From: Branchiostoma floridae
Taxonomy: Eukaryota; Chordata; Leptocardii; Amphioxiformes; Branchiostomatidae
NCBI RefSeq assembly: GCF_000003815.2
Contig: NC_049994.1
Location: forward strand, 15,170,659-15,234,658
Direction of reading: 5' to 3'
DNA length: 64,000 nt
The translations under genes were made by a program, and so were the position numbers. Numbering within the stretch: position 1 is the stretch's first letter; each line of letters starts with the position of its first letter. Of the stretch, positions 1 to 11,700 are shown in pieces. The notes under the pieces were generated by a model. That model searched no databases and had not been told where the DNA came from. It was given only the letters and a program-made list of their open reading frames with translations.

Positions 1-544
1 AATTTTATGGATGATATCCTCTGCACAATGCAAAAATAGTGCGATAGGGCGAAAAAACCAGATAGGTGAAAAAAAAAAAGATGGCTACCTTTTCAAAAAT
101 AGGCACCATAAAATTGTAACGACTGTTGTAAAAAGAATTAAAGGGACAAAACATGGTATCAGAGCCAACAAGGCATTCCTTCCTGTATTTAAGATATGTA
201 CTGGTGTGGTAAAAGTGACACAAGTGTGGTAGACTGGTATCACCAACAAAGTTGGTAACCACACTTATAGCTTCCATATTGGTGTCACTTTTACAACTAT
301 CCAATAGGTTTTATTTCAGTCCTGGGTACCTCGCAAGCGTAACTTCTGCAAGTACAATTATTAGGCTACACAATATAATTTGCTCATTTTGGTACTTTAT
401 CGTCATGTTCACCATCCCTGCAGAAGAAAAAAAATTTTTTTCTGAAATCAGGCGAAAATTAATGCGCGCGCTGATGTCATCCATAAAATTTACTTGCTGT
501 GGCCTTAGTTGTATTGGTGGTCTGGAATTTGAATTAAAAGTTAC

Positions 545-760
545 AAACGAAGTGCGCTACAATCAAGTGGTCGTTCTAATTTCTTTCAGGGGGAGTACGT
601 CCTATAGGATACTCGAACCGTATGAATCAGAGAGTAATTCGACGATACAGTGGGAACAAAAGATGGCGTTTTACGTCTGAATTGCTAGAAAAACACATTC
701 CTCATTCAAGCGTCTAGCGGACCCCAGACACCCAGCATTAAGCGCCTACTTCTTCCAAAT
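545..760. repeat. Copy of the lectin-gene intron block
   Basis: AAGTGCGCTACAATCAAGT..., the ggactc/acgtcctatagg part and the ...AGCATTAAGCGCCTACT end recur at about 21222 and 38098. It marks a remnant of another lectin gene copy. Confidence 0.7.
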
Positions 761-1010
761 ATACAGAATCTATCCTTGGTTATATACACCTTTAACCAAC
801 TTACACAGGTCAAAATGCAGTCCAATCATTTGCTTGTCATAAGAATTATTGCAATGATTACTGTTCCACCTGCCATAAACTATATATTTTACATGCATTT
901 GAGTCCTATGATGGAAAACACGGTAAGTATAGATTTCCTCAGATATGCAAATCAAGTCCCGATTTACATGATATGCACTTCTTTATGTTCATCTCGCTTG
1001 ATCTCTCCCC

Positions 1011-1235
1011 AAGGTACCTGCATACTAAATATGGATATCCGCCGTTCCCCTATTCCGTTATTCTCCTTGGAAGATTTTGACAAAAACGCCCTGCAATTCC
1101 AGGGCAAGCTGTCAGGGGGCCAAACGCATGCCACTTTTTCCTTACATCACAAGCTCTCTGCCATCAAAAAGACCACAGCATGTCCTGGTCAAAAGATGAA
1201 AAAATAACGAAGTTTTGCTGCAGTACCAAAGCCAC
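1011..1235. repeat. 225-bp direct repeat, copy 1
   Basis: Nearly identical to 1893-2117 (offset 882). The two copies bracket GTCGG-rich DNA and a gap. Confidence 0.9.
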
Positions 1236-1892
1236 CTGGAGTTCGGCACGGTCGNNNNNNNNNNNNNNNNNNNNNNNNNNNNNNNNNNNNNNNNNNNNNN
1301 NNNNNNNNNNNNNNNNNNNNNNNNNNNNNNNNNNNNNNNNNNNNNNNNNNNNNNNNNNNNNNNNNNNNNNNNNNNNNNNNNNNNNNNNNNNNNNNNNNNN
1401 NNNNNNNNNNNNNNNNNNNNNNNNNNNNNNNNNNNNNNNNNNNNNNNNNNNNNNNNNNNNNNNNNNNNNNNNNNNNNNNNNNNNNNNNNNNNNNNNNNNN
1501 NNNNNNNNNNNNNNNNNNNNNNNNNNNNNNNNNNNNNNNNNNNNNNNNNNNNNNNNNNNNNNNNNNNNNNNNNNNNNNNNNNNNNNNNNNNNNNNNNNNN
1601 NNNNNNNNNNNNNNCAAGTCGAAATAGGGTCGGCAATCGGTTGGGGATCAGTCGGGAGTGATTCGGCAGTCTGCAGCTAGAGGTCGGGATGGTTGGTGAT
1701 AGGTTAGTTAGCATTTGGGACACAGTCGGGAGTAAGTCATTTACTGGTCGGGAGGTGTTCGGGACATGTTCGGCGCTAAAAAATAGGCGTGGCCTAAACT
1801 GGTCAGACTACTCCCGAACTACTGCCGACTTGGGTCGGCTAAGGGTCGGCTAGTGTTCGGGAACCAAAGTCGGCTATGTGTAACCTAGGCAT
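1236..1892. repeat. GTCGG-rich segment with assembly gap
   Basis: Ns at 1255-1614. The known right part is dense in GTCGG/TTCGGG and their complements, so it can fold back (tcccgaac against gttcggga at its end). Probably a collapsed satellite or foldback element. Confidence 0.6.
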
Positions 1893-2117
1893 AAGGTACC
1901 TGCATACTAAATATGGATATCCGCCGTTACCCTATTCCGTTATTCTCCTTGGAAGATTTTGACAAAAACGCCCTGCAATTCCAGGGCAAGCTGTCAGGGG
2001 GCCAAACGCATGCCACTTTTTCCTTACATCACAAGCTCTCTGCCATCAAAAAGACCACAGCATGTCCTGGTCAAAAGATGAAAAAATAACGAAGTTTTGC
2101 TGCAGTACCAAAGCCAC
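1893..2117. repeat. 225-bp direct repeat, copy 2
   Basis: Differs from copy 1 by very few bases (for example cgttaccc for cgttcccc). Confidence 0.9.
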
Positions 2118-2447
2118 ATACTATGCAAAATCAACTTGACCTTCGTCTTTCCGACACCTACCTACATGTCTAATATCAGTGTATTGCATTAAGAGATTCT
2201 TGCAATTGAATTATGCTGACTGGAAAAATCCGGAAACATAGACACACCTAAAAGTACAGTTATCTGCATTTTCCATGGAAATAACAAACGATCACTGTAT
2301 ACATGTGAATTCTTAGCGTTCATAAGGCCCACTTCGCCTTCAAAAACGGCGTCTTTCATGCTATAATTGAAGCATCGTAGACACACAATAAATATTTTAA
2401 CAACGGAAACTTCACTTCCATCCGTACATCATTTACTACAGTCTGAC

Positions 2448-2750
2448 CTGTAATCATGTAGACCTGGTTTGCCATACTTCCGCCTTCGCCGTCCGACGCA
2501 CAGGCAGTGGAAGGGCCGTACCAGTTGAAAGTGTTGAGCCCACTAGCAGACCCAGCACACCAGCCGCCATCTTGTACAGCAAACACGGGGAAAGCACGAG
2601 AGAGTGCTACCTGGTAACATTTGTCTATTGGGTTTTCACGGTAATAATAGCTGCCATCTAGGCGTGGATCTGTCCCCTCCAGAGTCGAAATGGCGCGGTC
2701 AGATGCGTCCCTCCAGCAACCCAGGCTGATGACCTCACGGCTTTTGCTTC
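2448..2750 (-). CDS. Gene C exon 10: WSC-like module C4
   Basis: 303-bp phase 1-1 exon, acceptor after the tract at 2751-2760 and donor gtcaga below 2448. It encodes the 4-Cys module with GCWRD near the start, NPI-KC in the middle, AVQDGGWC and the closing YKIT-type end (here VYMITG). If the donor is not used, the frame continues about 30 residues to a stop at 2356-2358, which could be the true C-terminus of this gene. Confidence 0.75.
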
Positions 2751-5700
2751 CTGTATGGGAAAATAAGTAGTTCAGTAATTACCTTCGCTAGAAGGCTATG
2801 TACTCAGTACATGCTATAGTCGTACTTTTTGAGTGAAAGATAGCTCTTGGGACAGAGAGCAAGCAATGCACCTTTCTCGCGCGCGGCGACCATGATAGCT
2901 CGAAGACGAGGTTCATGATGATGATGAATGGTTTATTGTGCAACAGGGAATCTCTTGCAGATCCCATTACAATAAAATGTTGTCATGACAGTCAGTAGTT
3001 CTTATTATCAACATGATTAAAAACATTACGATTATATAGTTATAGTTTAAAACAATTAGTGATCTGACTCTAGAACTTTATCATTCGAAATGATAAATGG
3101 TTAATGAGGCAAACAGACAAAACGTATATTTTCTCAAATCAGCTCCCATTTAGTTTCCCCCCAAACCACACAAATTCTCACAATATAAGATCAAATGATG
3201 AATATCATAACTAGTGTTAAGCACCGACAGATATAACAACTTAGAGTAGCATAGACTGATCCTATAGTCAGTCCCTTAAGAGATTAAAAAAATAAGAACA
3301 CAATAATGCAAATATTTGACGGACATGCAGCCATTCTCTAATTGGTCGATTTTCATGCTATCATTGTTGGTTCAAATTATGATGGACAGTCTTTTGTTTG
3401 CCTCATCAAACTAGTTTTAGATCTATCACGGCTGCCGCATTTGAAAGGGGGGTTGACCCCCAAGCGGGTTTTTTAACTGCAGGACCCGGTTTAGTTTCAG
3501 AATTTGAACGAGAATAACTCAAGAAGGGGTCGACGGATCGCCACAGATTTTGATACGTAGATAGCTTAGGTGATGCTTGACTTCGGTGAATAATTATTAT
3601 GCTAATGATAATCTAATTTGCATAAATAATAAGGAAAATATATAAAACGTCCCGTTCGATGATTGGACTATTCAAACATGTGACATAAGTAGATGAGAAA
3701 GGGAACAACGTTGATATTGTATAGATGACAAAGTATGCAAATGAAGACCTTATTTGAATAATCAATGACGAAATACTGTAATTCCATAATGGTGAATGGC
3801 TGGAATTCCATACTTCAAATAATACGTCATTAAACATGCAGCAAATAATCTGAGGTGAACATAATGGTAGAATAGACTCACATTTAAGTTACTACTATTT
3901 TAAAAACGGAAACTTCCCTTCCACCAATACACCATTTACAACAGTCTGACCTGTAATCTTGTAGACCTCGTTTGCCATACTTCCGCCTTCGCCGTCTTTC
4001 GCACAGCCTGTGGAAGCGCCGTACTTGTTGAAGGTATTGAGCCCACTAGCAGATCCAGCGCACCAGCCGCCATCTTGTACAGCAAACACGGGGAAAGCAC
4101 GAGAGAGTGCTACCTGGTGACATTTGTCTATGGGGTTTTCACGGTAATAGTAGATGCCATCTAGGCGTGAATCTGTCCCCTCTAGAGTCGGAATGGCGCG
4201 GTCAGATGCGTCCCTCCAGCATCCCAGGCTCATGTAGTCACGGCTTTTGCTTACTGTGTGAGAAAAGGAGTATTTCGGCTATTACCTTTGCTAGAAGGTT
4301 ATGGTTATACTTGTAGGATGAAGGAGAATTCTTTTTACACAACCAGTCGGTACTTACATTGCTTACGTTTCGATGTCTCTCAGACACCTTCATCAGAGCT
4401 TCTAACTGGAGTTCTGCTTCTCACCGCTATATGTAGCCGATGTAGGTGGCGCTTTTGCGGTGAGAAAACAGTCCCAAACATGACTTAGCTTGTATCCTCC
4501 CTCGTCCCGGTTCATAACTGGAGTTGTGTAAAAAGAATTCTCCTTCATCCTTTAATTTATTCTACCAACCTCATGAAACTTTTTCCGGGAGATTATGGTT
4601 ATGTTCTCTACATGATATGGTTTAACGTTTTCAGTGAGAGCTGGCTCTTGAGGAAAGAGTAAGTAATAGGGGGTTGGTCCCAATCGTTTTTTTTAACCGC
4701 TAGAGCCGGTTTAGTTTCGGAATCTGAGAGAATAACTGAAGGAGGGGCGGACGGATGGTCATAACTTTTGGTACTATGTAGATAGCTTACGCGATACTTT
4801 ACATCATTAGATGGTATTATGCAAATCTTAATCTAATCTACATAATTAATGAGCAAGTTTTGTGAACCCATCCCGTTCCATGATAGGACCATTCAACCAC
4901 GTGACATATGTAACTTAGAAGGAGAAGAACATTAATATAGATGGGAAATCATGCAAATGAAGACCTACTTTGCATAATCAACGACAAAATGCTGCAATTT
5001 CATAATGGGAATTTCATGTTGATTGATACCTAATTGAACATGCAGAAAATAGCCTGAGGGGAGCGTAAATGGTAAAATAGATACGCATTTACATTATTTT
5101 GATAACGGGAACTTTACTTTCTGACCTGTAATCTTGTAGACCTCGTTTCCCCAGGCCCCTCCTTCGCCGTCCACTTTACAGGCTTTGGAAGGGCCGTACT
5201 TGTTGAAGGTGTTGAGCCCATCAGCAGACCCCATACACTGCCCGCCGTCCTGTACAGCAAACACGGGGAAACCACGAGAACGTGATACCAGGTAACACTT
5301 CTCTATGGGGTTTTGACGGTCACCGTAGCTGCTATCTAGGCGTGGATCTGTCCCCTCCAGAGACGAAATGGCGCGGTCACGTGTGTCTCCCCAGCATCCC
5401 AGGCTGATGTACTCACGGCTTTCGCTTCCTGTATAGGAAAATTCGCCGAAAGGTTATTACAGAACACTGTACCAACAACTCAGTTCTGACAGAGTTGGGA
5501 AGAAAAAGGGCACTCCTAAAGCTGGTAAAAAGGAGGAAGCTACAGTACTTCGGCCACACCACACGGACCCAGACCATCTCCACCCACACCCTTCCATCAT
5601 GGAAAAGTAGAGGGAGGCGGCGCAGGAGATGGAGAGACGACAACAGGGACTGGACAGCAGATCACTAGCTGACTGCACACAGAAGGCAAAGAACAGGGAG

Positions 5701-8700
5701 GATGGACGAGACTTGTACTAGAGGCAACCATAGTCCCCGGCCCTCCTGATGTGATGAGGATGGGACTAGGTGAGGTGGGGTGAGAAGGTTATGGTTATGT
5801 TCTCTACATGCCATGGTCGTACTTTTGAGTGATAGCTAGCTCTTGGCGCAGAGAGTTAGAAATAGGGGTTTGGCCCCCAAGCGTTTTTTTAAACTGCAGG
5901 AACCGGTTTAGATTTGGAATTTGAGTGAGAATAACTCATGAACGGGTGGATGGACGGCCATAAATTTTGGTATGTAGATAGCTTACGTGATGCTTGACAT
6001 TATGAAATGGTAATTATGCAAATAATGATTTGATATACATAATCAATGAGGAATTTCATAACCACACCCCGTTCCATGATAGGACTATTCAAGCATGTGA
6101 CATATGTAACTCAGAAGGAGAAGAACATTAATATAGATGGGGAATTATGCAAATAAAGAGCTAGTTTGGATAATCAATGACAAAATGCTGTAATTCCATA
6201 ATGGTAAATGGTGGGAATATCTTGAACATGCAGAAAATAACCTGAAGTGGGCATAGATGGTAAAATAGACGGTTATGTTATCTGGACAACGGAAACTTCA
6301 CTTCCACTCGTACACCATTAATAGGGCCTTCACACTGAAACCGAATTAGCAGCAATCAATCAGAACCAGCCGGAATGAAGTATTTGAAAAATTCGTGCCA
6401 CATTCGGGGCCATTCCGAGTGGGAATTCCAAATATCCCCTTCACACGAGAAGGAATGAGCCAAAATGTCGTCAGGATGAAAAGTCTTTTCTATTCCTGGG
6501 AATTCGTAGTGTATTCTAGATATTCTCACTGCCTTCCAAATATTCTTTTGGCCACATTCGGGCAGGATTCGAAGTGGGTTGCCGTTTTGGTTCTCCGTCG
6601 AATGAGATAAGAATGTTTCGAATAATGTTGGAATACCGTAGAATGCGGTCATACTGCAGTTAGAATAGTTAAAATCCTTTTTGAATGCCATTCGATATTT
6701 CTCTACTTCGAATGCACCTCGACAGTTTTTAACATGTTAAAAACTTTCGGGCCAGCCAAAAGAGCGGGCACAAATAGCTGGAATGTAGTGATAATTTCTG
6801 GAACACACTACTAAATTTCCAGAATGTACCACGAATGTGGGACCGCGTGGCGCAGTGGCAGCATGTCCGGATCTGCACCGAGAGGTTGCAGGTTCAAATC
6901 CGGCTGTCGTGCCACCGATCTTGTGCCCTTGGGAAAGGCACTTTACACAACTTTCCTCACTTTACTCAGGTGAACATGAGTACCTAGCTTCGGCTAGGGA
7001 CGTCCCTCGGATAGGACGTTAAATGGAGGTCCCGTGTATGGGGAGAGTCACACCCCATGCACGTTAAAGAACCCCCACATGTGCGATGGTGAGGTGTGGA
7101 TGGAGGAAACCACTCTGTCTGGAGTTGGTGATTCACTACGAATCACCCGGACGGAGGCCTGGCGAACCTTCGTGTCCTATCAGCCATACGGTGATTTACA
7201 TCATTCACCATGCCCCGGAGAGGAGATAGGAGCCGCCAGGGGACTTAAAGCCTGTTGAGTCAGCATGACAGTTGTTGTGCTGCCCCTACGGCAGATTAAT
7301 CAGCTTACGGCTGATTAAAAGGCTATGGGACTAACTAACTAACTAACCACGAATAGAAAAGAGTTTTCATTCCGACGGCATTCCGGCTGATTCGTGCTCT
7401 CGTGTGAAGGGGGCTTTACAACAGTCTGACCTGTAATCTTGTAGACCTCGTTTGCCCAAGCCCCGCCTTCTCCATCCGCCGTACAGGCCTTGGAAGGGCC
7501 GTACCTGTTGAAGGTGTTGAGCCCGTTAGCAGACCCGAAACACTCCCCGCCGTACTGTACAGCAAACACGGGGAAACCACGAGAACGTGCTACCTGGTAA
7601 CACGTCTCTACGTTGTCATCTAGGTGTGGATCTGTCCCACCGAGTGTTGGAATGGCGCGGTCACGTGTGTCCCCCCAGCAACCCAGGCTGATGTACACTG
7701 TGTGAGGAAGGAAGTATTTCGGTCATTGCCGACTGGATTTTCTACTCTTGTTCTTTCAGTTGGGTTGTATTGGCGGTCTTGGTCTTAAGGCAATAAAAAT
7801 GAGACTTAATAACAAGATGTTACAATAACGACATGAAAGAACCAAATGATAGGAACACAAAACTTAAAGCTACTCAAATAAGACTGCTAATAATCAACAA
7901 AAACGACCTGTCTGTACAGTGAATTTAAAAACAACATCAAATAGATAACAATTATGAGTGGTGGAGAGAGCGGAGTTCCCCTGAGTAAAGTTGAACATGA
8001 GAAATTGTCAGGAGTGTTTCTCGGATGCCCTGTATGTACATTAATTGGGTAAGGAATACAACAACAGAACGCTCTGTGTCTGGTTCAAGTTGACACGAAA
8101 GGGCGTCTGCTAATAATACATTTGGAGTACCGATTCAGCACATCTACAATCATGCCTCGCTAATTTCCACCTTACCATATCACTCTCTGCTGTCAGAATC
8201 ATCAAAACACCCAATTTTTCTTACCTGTTTCTGCGAAGACCAGGACCTCGCAAATCTGCAGATATTCGGACCGGGCCATCACCTGAATCAGATGGCAGTA
8301 AAACATTAGTAATCGCACCGGCCAACCCTATTCAGACCGTTTTTTGTCATTCCTGGACCGGGGACATAATATCTGATTTTAAGAAATTTGACGCAATGAT
8401 GACGTAATATGACGTCATCAATTTGACTATACTGACTGGAGCCGTGTACAGGGGGTATTCCCAGAAAACTTCATGATATGCTACAAAAATGCAACAGCAA
8501 GTACAGATAACAGAATGATAATCTTTGTTACGGCTAGTGTTGACAATAGCAACATCAATGACGCCACAATAACGTTATAAGATGACATCATGCGTGTCTA
8601 AGATTGGGCTCCGCTATCTTATATCCACCACATTCAATTTTCAAAAATACATTTTTTCAGCACATATTCGCAAAGGAAGATGGAAATAGACTACTAACGT

Positions 8701-11700
8701 CTGTTTAAACATTTTTATGAACGAATACCATGTAGGTACAAATTTTAAGGGATAATAATTCTTAATCTGATTATGGTCCGCCATCTTGGATTTTGACCGA
8801 TGACGTCATAATCTATTAATATTTGATTATTATTTGATTATATAGATATTCCAGATATCATGAGATTTCATATAGCACATTGTTAGGACCAAAATTAGTC
8901 AAAAATGCTTGTCAACAAACGGGTTGCACAGGGTGCACAGCTCCAATTTCGGGTGCACCAAGGTGCACGTGCACCCAGTATTTCGAGCCCTGTGATGATG
9001 ATGATCACCTGAATAGACACATAACGACCGGACATGGGCTGGTCGCAGTGCAACACGATGTTCGCTCCATTAGCTAGACGTCCCATGAAAGTCTCCCCAC
9101 ACTGGTCATTCTGGGCGAAGTTCTCATTCGGGCCCACTCGCGCCTGGACGTTATGCAGTCGCTCGCCTGCAAATACAGTCCGTTGAGAAGTCGATGACGG
9201 TTAGACATCCTGGTAATAGGAATGCCAAATAACAGCCACTCATTGGACAAGTAACCTCTAAATTATTTTGGAAACGGTTAGATATTTTAGATGTTTCCGG
9301 TATCTTTCGACACAGAGGCGATCTAAGTTGAACAGGTTTTATACCGTAACTATGAATTGATAAAGGAGGCATTCAATAAGTAATGTCCCTGACCCATTTC
9401 CCATAGCAGGAGATTAATGAAACTTGGCACAGTTATTAGTCTTTCTCTACATAGGAACCACCCAGAGTTATGCATTTCTCCCATCATTTGATGTAGCTCT
9501 GGACACCGTTCTTGTAGGACATCCCAGGTTGGTCCTGCGACAGGTGCCTCATCAATGGCAGAAGAGGGACGACCAGGTCTGGGAGCTGTTTCCACAGACT
9601 TCCGGCCTTGTTTGAATTCAGGATGCCAGCGTTTTACAAGTTCATATGATGGGGCATCATCACCATAAGTTTTTTTTCATTTCATCAAAAGTCCCTTTTG
9701 GTGTGCGTCCTTTCAAATACAAAAACCGGATCACTGCGCGACACTCAACTTGCTCCATTTCACACCTGGTCCATTTCGCACCTGACTCAGTTCAAACACC
9801 AGTAAATCAGTAACCACAATTAGTTCAGAGCTGTTTTTGCAACATAACCCATAGAAATATGACTCATTACACATGCAACATTTCATCTAGATCAGACAAC
9901 TGGCAGTGGGTCAGGGGCATTACTTATTGAATGCCCCTCGTAGTTTACAGATAAGAATGGTTTACATAGTTCAATAGGAAACAAAGGTACATAGGTACTT
10001 CTCACGAATTTCGTCACTTTACTGAAAATGAGTACCTAGCTTCGGTTAGGGACGTCATTTGGATATTACATTAATTTGAGGCACCTATCGACGCTGAGGA
10101 ACCTTCACCCAAACACGTAAAAGAACCCATAATACCCCTGTCACATTATCCACGATCTTCGGGCGAGGCTCGGGCGATTGCCGCAGAATCGTCGTCCGAT
10201 CAATTTTCGCCAAATGTGACAGGGGTATAACCACACCTATCCAAAAGAGCATGGGTCCTTCCCATTGTGGGTGGATCATTTAACTTAGTTTAATTTAGTA
10301 CAAATCTGGTGTGTTACGCCATGAGGTAGTTTACGGGGAAACAAACAAACAAACAAAAATAAACCAACCGCAGCAGTCGCCCCTGTTCAGAACGCCCACC
10401 CGGTTAACCATGTAGGCATCGCCCAGGTCCACCTTCCACCACGGCTCATACACCCAATCCGTGTGAAGGCACTGGTTGGCCCCAACGTTTGTCCCGAAGG
10501 AGCCGTCCACAGCCTTTTCCGGTCCCCAATTTGATGGGTGAGAGCTTGCTGTTGTTGTCTTACCGAGAGCGACGTTAGTTTCTGCAAGGAAACAAACGAT
10601 GGAAAATACACGCGAAGCTAAAAAGTGAACTAAAAGCTAGTTCACTCTTATGCGTGGGGTAACCTTTGTCCGTATTTTCAAACAGGGCATTTAGGGATAT
10701 CCAGTCGACGTACTGTGGTCTCAAGTTGTAATATTTAAAAGATACACCGTTCAACGACTTGACCTTGATGTTGAAAACAACGAACGTTGGTTACTCCGCG
10801 GATATGTATCAACCACGGGTAATGCGGAATGCATGGGGTTGAGTTCTCTATGTACCCACCGGCGATACATCAGTATGACGCCTCCAGACACCTGTGTTGT
10901 GTTCTCTATGTACCCACCTGTGATACAGCGGTATGACGTATCCAGGTACTTCTGCACACCCGGGCAGGGGTCTCCGAAAGCGAAGTAATCGGCCCGAATG
11001 TAGCACCGCTGTTCGCCCTGGCAGGTTTCCTGCATTACTAACAGACTGCTTGCTGCCCGGCAGTCGGTGGTACAGACGGAACATCCACAGGCGGGGTACT
11101 GGTCGGGCGACTTCCGGCCGAAGGTGGCGTCCAAGATGAGGAGCACCTTTCCCACCTCGCATGACAGATGCAAGGTGCCCCACTCACAGGTGTAGGCTGT
11201 TTCTATATCGCTTGGGATCGCTGTTGTCAGCAACGGAACAGGGACTGTCGGAAACACCGGTTCTACTGGTAGAGAATCGGATTGGAGTGTATTGGTAAAC
11301 AGAGACACCCAATTCCTGAAGCTAGTGTGTTCTTACTTATTCTAAACTCTATATCCGTACACAAAGTAAAGTGATTACCAACAAACTTTCGATCAGACCT
11401 CTGAGTAGAAATGACCCAAAGCCTAAGACACATACAGACCGGAAGTGTGACGTCAGCAAAGGGTCAAAGATGCTTGGGAGTCGGTATCGCCCCCCCCCCC
11501 CGTCTCGGTTGGAGTGTGTTTTTACATTTAGGGAGATTAAACATCCAGGTTATCAATGTTGAAATACAATTGAATCTTTACAACTGCATTAAAACGGATA
11601 CTTACTTATGGTAAATCTCCTTTTTGTCAAATAGAGATTAAATTGTATTACAATATTGTGTTTTGAATACAATCTATAGACAACTTTTTTCTGCATACAT

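Larger units (their letters stand above)
1..2447. other. Left flank, no exon recognised
   Basis: No gene recognised. About 545-760 repeats the intron between F-type lectin and first WSC-like exon of genes B (21220-21430) and A (38095-38330), in the same orientation. The rest holds the repeat pair and gap listed separately. Confidence 0.6.

Noticed and set aside
1142..1723. Long open frames through the N run
   Set aside because: They exist only because N codons do not read as stops.
6838..6915. Possible functional tRNA gene on the plus strand
   Set aside because: It has pol III boxes but continues into the shared SINE body; it is nested inside a MITE.
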